Shown here piece by piece: positions 15,222-22,643 of a stretch of 35,037 nt of DNA. The position numbers and the translations under genes are program-made. Within the stretch, counting starts at the first letter, position 1. The number at the start of each line of letters is the position of its first letter. The DNA comes from JAUPVL01 sp964481235 (GTDB lineage Bacteria; Patescibacteriota; Saccharimonadia; CAILAD01; BJGX01): the NCBI GenBank assembly GCA_964481235.1, contig CAYZYH010000011.1, positions 1-35,037 on the forward strand, given 5' to 3'. Below the pieces are notes generated by a model. It made no database searches. It was not told the origin of the DNA and saw only the letters and a program-made list of their open reading frames with translations.

Positions 15222-16265
15222 TATGTTCTTTGAGAAATAAATTCTTTGGTCGAAACACTAAAAAATTAGTAGTTCTCAACCATAGAACCGATTGCCTCAC
15301 CATCTACTCCGTATCGGTCGGTTCTATAATATCTTAAAAAACTATGCCTAGTAGTTAACGCTTACGCTTCGCGAGACGATAACCAAGTTCCAGTGGAACG
15401 ACATAGTTTTTAGAGAAACCCCGTTGTGGGGGTACTTGAAAGGCTTTTGCAGACTCCACGGTTTTGAAAAAAACCTACACCGCCGTGGTGCCCAACTAAA
15501 AGGTCACAACAATGCCTTGAGGTAATAATCTGCTACAGAACGTAGTGTCTATCACTATAGGTGGAGGAGGTGCAAGTTGCATCTTCGTAGAACCCTAAAG
15601 ATGATAAGGCTACAGCCAGCTAGGCTGAGATTCTGCTCCGATAGCTCTTAACTAAAGGAGTTGCGAGGGCTTTTCTAACCCAAGCATAAAAATAATAGCA
15701 ACTGTTCAGGCAGTATAAATTGAGTAGGCAAAAAGCCAGCTCAAACGCCTCGTTATAGGCGTTATTAAGAGAGTGGTGTAGCTCATTAACACGAGACCAA
15801 GAAGAGCCTGTACTCATCTTGGTCTCACCAATTCTTATGGTCTGGGGTTCGGTACAGCGCTTGCCTGGGAACCGCCGCCTAGGCTGAGCCATACCGAACC
15901 CCAGTTTCACCAGGACGGGCCCGCCCCACCTGGTGAACTCCGATATCAGTCGTCGGAGTCAGTAAGGGGCTAAAACATGCTAAGTGCTAATATAAGCTCT
16001 TAGCCCTACGTCTGGAGTTAGCATCCCTGCCCGCACTCCAGAAACCCAGATCAGACCTGGCATGACCACGAAACGAGGTTGAAATATCTTGTGCTTATGC
16101 TTAAAAAACATAGGTTGTGGCTCTAGAGTGGCTTCTAGGAGATAGCTCAAAATAAGCAAGGAATCTATGCTCAAGTCTGAGTTCAGCATAGTTACGAACC
16201 TCCTTCCGGTGGGGAGGGGCCCAAAGGCTCCTCCCCACTCGGCCCATCATTATGATGGGCTTTTT
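15222..16265 (+). ncRNA. Candidate large structured ncRNA, about 1.04 kb
   Basis: A promoter-to-terminator unit with no credible ORF but a nearly continuous series of local helices. Examples: TAGAACCGA/TCGGTTCTA (15283-15291/15318-15326), AAAAACTATG/CATAGTTTTT (15337-15346/15402-15411) closing a branch with GTTCC-AGT-GGAAC, ACCCC/GGGGT (15418-15433), CCACGG/CCGTGG (15456-15488), GAGACCAAGA/TCTTGGTCTC (15793-15826), a 13-bp CTGGGGTTCGGTA/TACCGAACCCCAG (15842-15904), TTCACCAGG/CCTGGTGAA (15906-15937), CTCCGA/TCGGAG (15938-15958), GGGCTAA/TTAGCCC (15967-16006), TCTGGAGT/ACTCCAGA (16011-16042), CTATGCT/AGCATAG (16165-16191) and GTGGGGAGG/CCTCCCCAC (16209-16238). Known giant bacterial RNAs of this scale include GOLLD, ROOL and OLE; I cannot assign it to any of them, and cores of RNase P RNA and tmRNA are not visible. 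Confidence 0.78.
16242..16265 (+). terminator. Terminator of the 1.04-kb candidate ncRNA
   Basis: GCCCATCA (16242-16249) pairs with TGATGGGC (16253-16260) over a 3-nt loop, followed by TTTTT. Confidence 0.92.
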
Positions 16266-16366
16266 AAATATAAGTATATAATTATATCATTGACAATTAA
16301 CAACTAAAGCTTTATAATACAGCCACTCTTTAGGAAATACCTAAAAGATTGTACCAGGAGTAAGAG

Positions 16367-16657
16367 ATGAACCAGAGGCGCAAGAAAGGGCTTATTGCTG
16401 GCCTAGTCGGTTTGGCTTTGATGTTTCTACTTACAGCGGGATCTTGTGATGAGAAAGGCCTAGGTGATGCCCCAGTTGGAGACAGAATCGAAGAACCGCG
16501 TACTATCATCGTAATGCCCGACCAATTTCCTAACCTTGCTGTAGTGTGTGATGGCACAACTCGCATTTATGTCACTACTAGAGAAGCAGCACCAGTCGCG
16601 GTGCCAGATTCACCAAACTGTGGTGCTAACACACCGCCTCTTGAAGAACAGGGTTAA
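16367..16657 (+). CDS. Small exported protein, possible lipoprotein
   Basis: The 96-aa protein has a signal-like N terminus: basic MNQRRKKG, a hydrophobic GLIAGLVGLALMFLLTAG and then a Cys (Ser-Cys at 26-27). The lipobox is imperfect (AGSC), so lipidation is uncertain. The mature part contains IIVMPDQFPNLAVVCDGTTR then IYVTTREAAPVAVPDSPNC; two cysteines could form a disulfide. Its PD.FPN...CDG.TR.YVTTR pattern reminds me of small proteins in actinobacteria and their phages, from memory only. AGGAG lies upstream of the ATG. It starts about 100 nt after the 1.04-kb ncRNA terminator. Confidence 0.6.
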   Translation: MNQRRKKGLIAGLVGLALMFLLTAGSCDEKGLGDAPVGDRIEEPRTIIVMPDQFPNLAVVCDGTTRIYVTTREAAPVAVPDSPNCGANTPPLEEQG

Positions 16658-16684
16658 ATAGTCTAGCTAGACATTTAATAAACT

Positions 16685-16710
16685 AAACCCCTACAAATGT
16701 AGGGGTTTTT
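16685..16710 (+). terminator. Strong rho-independent terminator
   Basis: AAACCCCTAC (16685-16694) pairs with GTAGGGGTTT (16699-16708), with a T-run. Confidence 0.9.
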
Positions 16711-16823
16711 ATCTATATACGATTTCGAATCTAGTTATTTGGAGTAATTAGTTGAGCATTATTGAGTTCTTATTAATAATAGCAGTGTACTTTTTTTAAC
16801 TGCTATAATATAAAATCAGCTAC

Positions 16824-17618
16824 ATGAAAAACATAATTATTTTTACCAAACCGAGTGCTCGAGAACAGGCAATAGAAGTAAACTTACTAAAACAGTTTGA
16901 GGGTGTAAAATTACAACCCAAAAAGCCAATAATTATTACTATTGGCGGTGACGGCACTATGCTAATGGCTATAAAAGAATATATAGATAAAGACGTTTCG
17001 TTTATTGGTATCTCTGCAGGTAGTCTTGGTTTTTTACAGACAATTTCACAAACTGAAGTGCCATTACTTGTAACTGCCTTACAAAATGACACGTTTAGCA
17101 CTATAAAAGCCCCTCTGCTTGCAGTATCTTATTCTGGCGAACCCAAAACAGTAATAGGCTATGCTTTTAACGATATTACTGTAGGGCGACAAGGGCCTAG
17201 AGCAGCTAATTTTGACTTGCACGTAGACGATAACGCCGGCACCTTTATTGGTGATGGAGTGATTTTTTCTACACCCCTAGGCTCTACAGCCTATTCGGTA
17301 GCAGCTGGCGGGCCAATAATAGACAGTAAGGCGCAAGACGTCTTTGTGGTAACTCCAAGTAATCCACACATTTCACAACTCTATTCTAGTCTGCAAAGGC
17401 CGCACGTGATGCAAAAAAATAGAGTTGTGAGAGTGAGTGCCAAAGAATCTATATTGAAAGACCGCCCACTGCAATTAGATATAGACGGTATGACTGCTGT
17501 AGAAAAAATACAACAACCAATTGATATATATTTGTCTGACAAGACTATATCGTTATTAGAACTACAAGAAAAAGATTTTCATAGTCGAATAGATAAAAAA
17601 CGGCTGGGAAAATATTAG
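16824..17618 (+). CDS. NAD kinase
   Basis: A 264-aa ATP-NAD kinase that makes NADP in the cytoplasm. It has the catalytic GGDGTML motif (Asp43), SAGSLGFLQT, FNDITVGRQGPRAANFDLHV in place of the usual NE.....R motif, and the strongly conserved GDGVIFSTPLGSTAYSVAAGG stretch in which substrate and metal are bound. Size is typical of bacterial enzymes. The -10 box TATAAT (16804-16809) ends 14 nt before the ATG, leaving a leader of only about 8 nt. NADP supply fits the redox genes further along (AKR, Msr system, flavodoxin-fold reductase). Confidence 0.93.
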   Translation: MKNIIIFTKPSAREQAIEVNLLKQFEGVKLQPKKPIIITIGGDGTMLMAIKEYIDKDVSFIGISAGSLGFLQTISQTEVPLLVTALQNDTFSTIKAPLLAVSYSGEPKTVIGYAFNDITVGRQGPRAANFDLHVDDNAGTFIGDGVIFSTPLGSTAYSVAAGGPIIDSKAQDVFVVTPSNPHISQLYSSLQRPHVMQKNRVVRVSAKESILKDRPLQLDIDGMTAVEKIQQPIDIYLSDKTISLLELQEKDFHSRIDKKRLGKY

Positions 17619-17637
17619 GTTATAATATATACATTGT

Positions 17638-17727
<90 letters not shown>

Positions 17728-17895
17728 TTGATTGAGACTCAAGCTTTAGCTTGAGGTACAATCAATAATGAATGTGAATGAGAACCTTTAGGTTCGGCGC
17801 ATGAGGCGCGCAGATCAAATATCAATTTTAATTGTATATTTGGCGAGCACAGAAGGAGAAGGGCGCTAGCCCGCTATCCCACCCTCTCTGCCATG
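17728..17895 (+). other. Structured tail after tRNA-Ser with a repeat of the tRNA 3' end
   Basis: A nested hairpin starts at the tRNA 3' end: TTGATTG (17728-17734) pairs with CAATCAA (17759-17765), enclosing CTCAAGC-TTTA-GCTTGAG (17738-17755). GAACC-TTTA-GGTTC follows near 17780, then an AT-rich dyad. At 17877-17894 an 18-nt copy of the tRNA 3' end (TCCCACCCTCTCTGCCAT) matches 17711-17728 at 17 of 18 positions. No ORF is present. It may be a long processed trailer, a decayed tRNA duplicate or a trace of past integration. Confidence 0.5.
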
Positions 17896-17922
17896 TGTTA
17901 ATGTTTACTTTTTACTAAGCTA

Positions 17923-17951
17923 TTGACATCTATTTATTTGTTTGATACACT
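17923..17951 (+). promoter_or_regulatory. Promoter of the TrpR-like gene
   Basis: TTGACA (17923-17928), 17-nt spacer, TACACT (17946-17951), starting near 17958 with a leader of about 16 nt. Confidence 0.75.
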
Positions 17952-17973
17952 TTATTAAGATAAAGTAAAACAG

Positions 17974-18276
17974 ATGAAAAAAAAGAAATTATTTTACCAA
18001 TCATTCTTACAGTTAAAAACTGAAAGCGAAGTAAAACGTTATTTGCGTGATCTTTTAACGCAATCAGAAATCGATGAGTTCGCCGAAAGACTAACAGTTG
18101 CCAACATGCTTAACACAAATTTAACTTACGAAAAAATAATCGAGCAAACGTCTATGAGCTCAACCACTATTGCACGTATAAATAAATGGCTAAAAAACGG
18201 GCGACGAGGCTATAAGCTCGTTTTATCACGACTTCATCACCAATCTGTACTCACTACTCGTTTGAGAACGGATTGA
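17974..18276 (+). CDS. YerC/YecD-family TrpR-like regulator
   Basis: The 100-aa protein has the TrpR/YerC arrangement: a helical FYQSFLQLKTESEVKRYLRD, LLTQSEIDEFAERLTVANML, and a helix-turn-helix NLTYEKIIEQTSMSSTTIAR followed by INKWLKNGRRGYK. YerC-type proteins are DNA-binding, TrpR-like regulators common in Firmicutes and CPR; their ligand is usually unknown. The start is the ATG that leads directly into the Lys run. It has its own promoter and terminator. Confidence 0.88.
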   Translation: MKKKKLFYQSFLQLKTESEVKRYLRDLLTQSEIDEFAERLTVANMLNTNLTYEKIIEQTSMSSTTIARINKWLKNGRRGYKLVLSRLHHQSVLTTRLRTD

Positions 18277-18304
18277 TTTTAGTACAAATAGTTTGAAATT
18301 AACC

Positions 18305-18328
18305 CCCTCTCAACCGAGAGGGCTTTTT
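18305..18328 (+). terminator. Rho-independent terminator
   Basis: CCCTCTC (18305-18311) pairs with GAGAGGG (18316-18322), followed by CTTTTT. Confidence 0.88.
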
Positions 18329-18358
18329 ATTATAAAGAGTAACCTTGAAAGGATGATT

Positions 18359-19207
18359 ATGCTTCTTGAGTACTTCACAAAAGGCACCGAAGCTACTATT
18401 ACAGGGGCGAATATTGGTATAGAAGTAGAAACAGACTTCTTAACTTGTCGAAATACTCCGATTGAAACTGAAACAACAAAGAAACTACTATTGGCAGAAG
18501 GTGGAAGGCCAAAGTGGTGTCAACAAAGACTTGAGTTAGGTAGACAAAAGATTGAGCTAGCAATTAGTCCGGCAAACGATACTTCGCAAGCCTTAATAAT
18601 GACACGAGAAGCACTAGAGTGGCTTTACGGAGTTGCTGTTAAACATGGGGCTCAACCCCTTTTTGTACCAGAAATAGACTATAAGCACAGTGAATTACTA
18701 TATGTACAAGAAGAGCGCGACAGTGTTTGGGTAGACCTGGATGGTAAGCAAGCTCTCGAACATCTATGTAGATGTTCATCGGTGCAATTTACTATTGATG
18801 TAAACCCAGTTGATGCTATAGAGCTTATAAATAAGCTTTGGATTGCCAATTTGCACGAACTAGACTATGCGGAAAATAACAGACGTTGGAAATTGTATAT
18901 TGCCGAGTCATTGGCAGGCTATCGCACAAATCGTTATGCAGGACCACAAGGTTTTGTAGATATTGAACACTATACAGTAGAACTGGCAAAGAACAATGTA
19001 GTTATGCACGCCGGTATGCCATGTAACCAACCAATTACACAGGTTAAAAAGCCAAATATTGATTTGTTTCTTCGCTCTGTATGGTGGCACTATCGTCTAC
19101 GACGTTATGGAAATACCTTAACTCTCGAGATTAGGCCGTTTGCACGAAGAAACGATGATGATATTGAGACAAAACTCAATAGAGTGCTTGAGGTGTTAGA
19201 CATATAA
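18359..19207 (+). CDS. Glutamate-cysteine ligase-like (GCS2/carboxylate-amine ligase fold)
   Basis: The 282-aa protein resembles the glutamine-synthetase-like ligases of the GCS2/amidoligase type. It opens with ANIGIEVETDFLTC (about residues 17-30), in which acidic residues bind metal, and has LELGRQKIELAISPAND, matching the ..G.Q.E......P element of plant-type glutamate-cysteine ligases. The C-terminal TLEIRPFARR provides further acidic and basic residues. True gamma-glutamyl ligases are often longer (about 370-450 aa), so the substrate is open. The ATG at 18359 is chosen because GAAAGG lies 6 nt upstream and earlier starts would include the preceding terminator. The next gene encodes a gamma-glutamylcyclotransferase-like protein. 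Confidence 0.6.
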   Translation: MLLEYFTKGTEATITGANIGIEVETDFLTCRNTPIETETTKKLLLAEGGRPKWCQQRLELGRQKIELAISPANDTSQALIMTREALEWLYGVAVKHGAQPLFVPEIDYKHSELLYVQEERDSVWVDLDGKQALEHLCRCSSVQFTIDVNPVDAIELINKLWIANLHELDYAENNRRWKLYIAESLAGYRTNRYAGPQGFVDIEHYTVELAKNNVVMHAGMPCNQPITQVKKPNIDLFLRSVWWHYRLRRYGNTLTLEIRPFARRNDDDIETKLNRVLEVLDI

Positions 19208-19220
19208 TCTCTTTCAAATC

Positions 19221-19254
19221 ATCGGGGTGGTTACAATTTACCACCCCGATTTAT
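19221..19254 (+). terminator. Terminator-like hairpin
   Basis: ATCGGGGTGG (19221-19230) pairs perfectly with CCACCCCGAT (19241-19250); the T-tract (TTTATT) is weak, so read-through into the next gene is possible. Confidence 0.65.
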
Positions 19255-19276
19255 TAATTAAATAAAGGAGCAAAAA

Positions 19277-19708
19277 GTGAATATAGTTGCTTACGGTTCA
19301 CTCGTAAACAAGATATCTTTACAAGCGACGCTTGGTAGAGAAGTGGAATATAAGCTTGTTGAAATCGAAGGTTTTACTCGTATTTTTAATGCACCATTTG
19401 GCAAATATGCTTTTTTAAACCTAACTAAAAAATCAAAAGCTAGCATGCTAGTAGCATATTTTTATATAAACAAAAATGAATTATGTAAGTTTGAGATTAG
19501 AGAGGCAGGCTCAAAGTTGGTAGAAGTAAAACCGAAATACTACGCGTTTGTTTGGCCAAGCAGATACTGTCAGTTGTTGCCGGCTTTACAAAGCTATATT
19601 GATATTTGTGAAGATGGTTGCATAACTCTAGGGTTAGATTTTTGGAAAAACACCATATTGCCCCAAAAAATTATCAATGATCGCAATAATCCAAGATACC
19701 CAGAGTGA
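19277..19708 (+). CDS. Gamma-glutamylcyclotransferase-like protein
   Basis: The 143-aa protein shows GGCT-fold features: the N-terminal substrate loop AYGSL (5-9), an aromatic-rich middle (GFTRIFNAP, VAYFYINKNELCKF), FEIREAGSKLVEV with the Glu expected to act as general base, and a C-terminal YIDICEDGCITLGLDFW. Such enzymes release 5-oxoproline from gamma-glutamyl compounds. The start is GTG 19277 with AAAGGAG 7 nt upstream. Sitting just behind a glutamate-cysteine-ligase-like gene, it may belong to the same gamma-glutamyl pathway; this is inference. Confidence 0.7.
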   Translation: MNIVAYGSLVNKISLQATLGREVEYKLVEIEGFTRIFNAPFGKYAFLNLTKKSKASMLVAYFYINKNELCKFEIREAGSKLVEVKPKYYAFVWPSRYCQLLPALQSYIDICEDGCITLGLDFWKNTILPQKIINDRNNPRYPE

Positions 19709-19830
19709 GAATATAAAACATTAGTTTTAAGATTATTGACTAGCTATTATTGTATACTGATGAAAACCAAAATATTAAGATTACAGGAAATAGAACAGAA
19801 CATCTTTTGATAGTGTTGATAGAAACTGTC

Positions 19831-19859
19831 TTGTCAATATTAACTTTTACATATAGAAT
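19831..19859 (+). promoter_or_regulatory. Promoter of the PurM-like gene
   Basis: TTGTCA (19831-19836), 17-nt spacer, TAGAAT (19854-19859), giving a leader of about 28 nt that contains the Shine-Dalgarno GGAG. Confidence 0.65.
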
Positions 19860-19893
19860 AGCTTAGTTATCGTACCTACCAACGGAGCGAAGC

Positions 19894-21036
19894 ATGACTA
19901 ACGTATATGAACAAGATGGTGTTGATGTTGCTAGTGGTGATGAATTCTCTACTGTAGCGAGCCAACTTATTCGTTCTACCTATAGTAATAACCCTTACAT
20001 TGAAGTAGTAGATTTGAGCAAAGGGCTGTTCCGTGGCCCTCGCCCGTTTAGAGTTATAAACCTGCCAACTGGGTATATGTTTGATGCCGGGCCAGACGGC
20101 GTGGGCACTAAGGTTGTAATAAATGATGCATTGCTATGGCATGGTCTCTCGGCATTCGACTTACTAGCTATGACATGTAGTGACATTACCAGATTTGGTG
20201 GTTTGCCTGCAGTTTTTTACAATGTGCTAGATGTGAGACAAATTGGTAAGCCCGGTTCTCAAAGCTACAACCTTTTTGTACAAGCACTAAATAATTTGGT
20301 AATTGGAGCTAGCGAGATGAACTTGGTTGTGCATAAGGGTGAAACAGCCGAGGCAGGTGAGTGCGTAGGCAGTTTTAACCCCAACCCCAACGCGCCCTAC
20401 AACTGGGCGGGTTGCGCAATAGGCCTGTTTTACGAAGACAAGATTATTTATGGTGATAGAGTAGAGCCTGGTGATATTGTTGTAGCACTAAAAGAAGAAG
20501 GGTTTAGAAGTAACGGTATAAGTACGGTGCGTAAGGCATTTGAAATGCACTTTGGTGAAGATTATTACGGCTTAGAAGAAGCTCAACCTTGGCTTAGCCA
20601 AGCAGCCCAGAGTTCTGAGCTTTATGATTATTTTTTGACCAATATGCATGGTTGGTACAATGACGGCTTAGAACCCCTGGTAGATATGAAGCTAATAGCT
20701 CACATTACTGGTGGTGGCATGGGTAAGTTCTTAGAACTACTAGCAATTACTGGGCATTCAGCAGTACTAGACAATCTTTTTGAATTACCATATATTATGG
20801 AGACTTGTGCCAAGTGGCGAGGTATGAATGATACTGAAGTTTATACTACCTGGAACGGTGGCCAAGGTATGCTAGTGGTTTTGTCGGCAGATGATGTAGA
20901 TGAGTTTGTTGATAGTGCCAAGGTGTACGACGTTATGGCTAAACCATGTGGTGAGATAGTGCCATCAAGCAGTGTCGGCACTACTTTGGTGATTGACTCT
21001 AAATATAAAGGTAGCAAGATCTTACTTAATCCTTAA
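19894..21036 (+). CDS. PurM-like (AIR synthase-family) protein
   Basis: The 380-aa protein follows the phosphoribosylformylglycinamidine cyclo-ligase layout: FDAGPDGVGTKVVINDAL (the conserved D-GVGTK loop), MTCSDITRFGGLPAVFYNVLD, the nucleotide-binding HKGETAEAGE, the domain-2 start VEPGDIVVALKEEGFRSNGI and HITGGGMGKFLELLAI. That is strong evidence for the PurM/AIR-synthase fold and probably ATP-dependent chemistry. No other purine-synthesis gene lies nearby, and most CPR lack the pathway, so true AIR synthase activity is not certain. It is preceded by its own promoter and followed by a terminator, thus monocistronic. Confidence 0.8.
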   Translation: MTNVYEQDGVDVASGDEFSTVASQLIRSTYSNNPYIEVVDLSKGLFRGPRPFRVINLPTGYMFDAGPDGVGTKVVINDALLWHGLSAFDLLAMTCSDITRFGGLPAVFYNVLDVRQIGKPGSQSYNLFVQALNNLVIGASEMNLVVHKGETAEAGECVGSFNPNPNAPYNWAGCAIGLFYEDKIIYGDRVEPGDIVVALKEEGFRSNGISTVRKAFEMHFGEDYYGLEEAQPWLSQAAQSSELYDYFLTNMHGWYNDGLEPLVDMKLIAHITGGGMGKFLELLAITGHSAVLDNLFELPYIMETCAKWRGMNDTEVYTTWNGGQGMLVVLSADDVDEFVDSAKVYDVMAKPCGEIVPSSSVGTTLVIDSKYKGSKILLNP

Positions 21037-21042
21037 CAACTA

Positions 21043-21066
21043 CCCACCTAAACAGGTGGGTTTTTT
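21043..21066 (+). terminator. Rho-independent terminator
   Basis: CCCACCT (21043-21049) pairs with AGGTGGG (21054-21060), followed by six T. Confidence 0.92.
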
Positions 21067-21144
21067 ATTGGTATAAAATACAAATATAATTTGATCAAAT
21101 TACTACTATAAAAATGGCAGAATTCTTATATACTTATAACTACT

Positions 21145-22503
21145 ATGTCGCAAAGAATAATTGACAAGCGAGAGCAACACAAACAGCAGTTGACCAAACT
21201 AAGCAAATTACTAGAGGGCAATACTCAGTCGCTAAGCATAGTGAAAAAAAGTATCTCTAATTTGTTTGGATACGAAGACAGCAGTAAAGATAGTGGCAAG
21301 CGAAAGATAGACCTAAGTAGGTTTAACAAACCGCTCTATATAAATACCAAAGCAAAAACTCTCGAGGTACAAGGGTTGACTACAATGAACGATATTGTAG
21401 ACTTTTGTTTGCCACACGGTTTGCTTCCGCTTATTACACCCGAGCTCAAACACATTACTATTGGCGGTGCAATAGTTGGTATAGGTATAGAGTCTAATTG
21501 CTATAGGTATGGTTTTGTACACGATAGCTTAATTGAGGCCGATGTGTTGTTGCCAAGTGGCACAATAGTAAAAGCAACCGCCAACAACAAATATTCAGAT
21601 CTTTTCTATGGCCTTCCCAACTCATATGGCACACTAGGCTACGTGTTACGAGCCAAAATAAAGCTGCGTGCCGTAACCAAGTACGTACACCTAAGCACTC
21701 AAAAGCACACTAACTCTAAAAGCCTACTTAATGCAATAAAACTAGCCACTCAAGACACCACCATAGATTATGTAGAGAGCTTGGTGTACGATACCAAAAC
21801 TATGTATTTAACTACGGGCAAGCAAGTGAAGTCTTTGCCTAAGCTCGCAAAACTTTCTAGTATTTATGGCCTCTCAAAGTTTTATAAAGATATTTCAAAA
21901 CCAGGTGATATGTACCTGCCTACCAAAGAGTATATATTTCGTTACGACCCTGAGTGGTTCTGGAATGTACCAGAGTCGAGATTTTATGATTTTTATCGTC
22001 GTATTGCACCCCCAGCTCTTCGCAATTCAGGGTTTTTTACGCGCTACAATGCGTTGCGTAGTAAGCACGGCTCACGGGTAGAAAATGACAACAATCTAGA
22101 AAAACTTATTCAAGACTGGGAGGTGCCCTGGACACAAGCTCAAAAATTGCTAGATTTTGGGCTAGAAAATATTGATATGGCTGGGCATCCCTGGCTCATT
22201 ACCGTAATAAAAACACCGGCCAAGGCGACTTGTTATCCTATGCAAGCTAACAAACTGTACCTTAATCTAGGTTCATATAGCTTTGCTAAAAAACAAAAAA
22301 ATAAAGAGCCTTATTACAATACCAAAATAATGGATGATTATTGTTTTAACCACCAAGGTATTAAAATGCTTTACTCTAGCTCATTTATGAGCCAAGCTAA
22401 ATTTAACAAAATATATGCGGGCGAAAAATACAACAAACTCAAGCAAAAGTATGATAGTAGTAAGCTAGCGCCAACTACCTACGATAAAATAACACGAGCT
22501 TGA
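21145..22503 (+). CDS. FAD-linked oxidase (DHCR24-like, FAD_binding_4)
   Basis: The 452-aa protein has a p-cresol-methylhydroxylase-type FAD domain (about residues 50-190): LEVQGLTTMNDIVDFCLPHG, HITIGGAIVGIGIESNCYRYG, and LPSGTIVKAT...DLFYGLPNSYGTLGYVL, the order seen in plant and actinobacterial FAD-linked oxidases and sterol delta-24 reductases. The C-terminal part is rich in aromatic residues and ends in a DHCR24-like tail. It is cytoplasmic or membrane-associated, with no signal peptide. A -10 box lies only a few nt before the ATG and no Shine-Dalgarno is seen. A CFA-synthase-like gene follows 140 nt downstream, which suggests a role in reducing or modifying methylated acyl chains. Confidence 0.8.
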   Translation: MSQRIIDKREQHKQQLTKLSKLLEGNTQSLSIVKKSISNLFGYEDSSKDSGKRKIDLSRFNKPLYINTKAKTLEVQGLTTMNDIVDFCLPHGLLPLITPELKHITIGGAIVGIGIESNCYRYGFVHDSLIEADVLLPSGTIVKATANNKYSDLFYGLPNSYGTLGYVLRAKIKLRAVTKYVHLSTQKHTNSKSLLNAIKLATQDTTIDYVESLVYDTKTMYLTTGKQVKSLPKLAKLSSIYGLSKFYKDISKPGDMYLPTKEYIFRYDPEWFWNVPESRFYDFYRRIAPPALRNSGFFTRYNALRSKHGSRVENDNNLEKLIQDWEVPWTQAQKLLDFGLENIDMAGHPWLITVIKTPAKATCYPMQANKLYLNLGSYSFAKKQKNKEPYYNTKIMDDYCFNHQGIKMLYSSSFMSQAKFNKIYAGEKYNKLKQKYDSSKLAPTTYDKITRA

Positions 22504-22643
22504 TATCGTATTGCTTACTAAATGAATACTAAAAAAAGTAATAACCTGTAAAAATACGTAATAATAGTATATCCTATAAGAAGATACGACTCTTGGAGTC
22601 ACTAAAATACTTATCTAAAAATCTATAAAAAGGGGATAGAGAA

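Noticed and set aside
15318..15330. TATAAT at 15325 as the promoter of the large RNA
   Set aside because: It has no -35 partner and is part of the perfect helix TAGAACCGA/TCGGTTCTA; the consensus promoter at 15187-15215 explains the start better.
15620..16189. Minus-strand ORFs of 96 and 69 aa in the 1.04-kb candidate ncRNA
   Set aside because: No ribosome-binding sites or family features; they run across strong inverted repeats.
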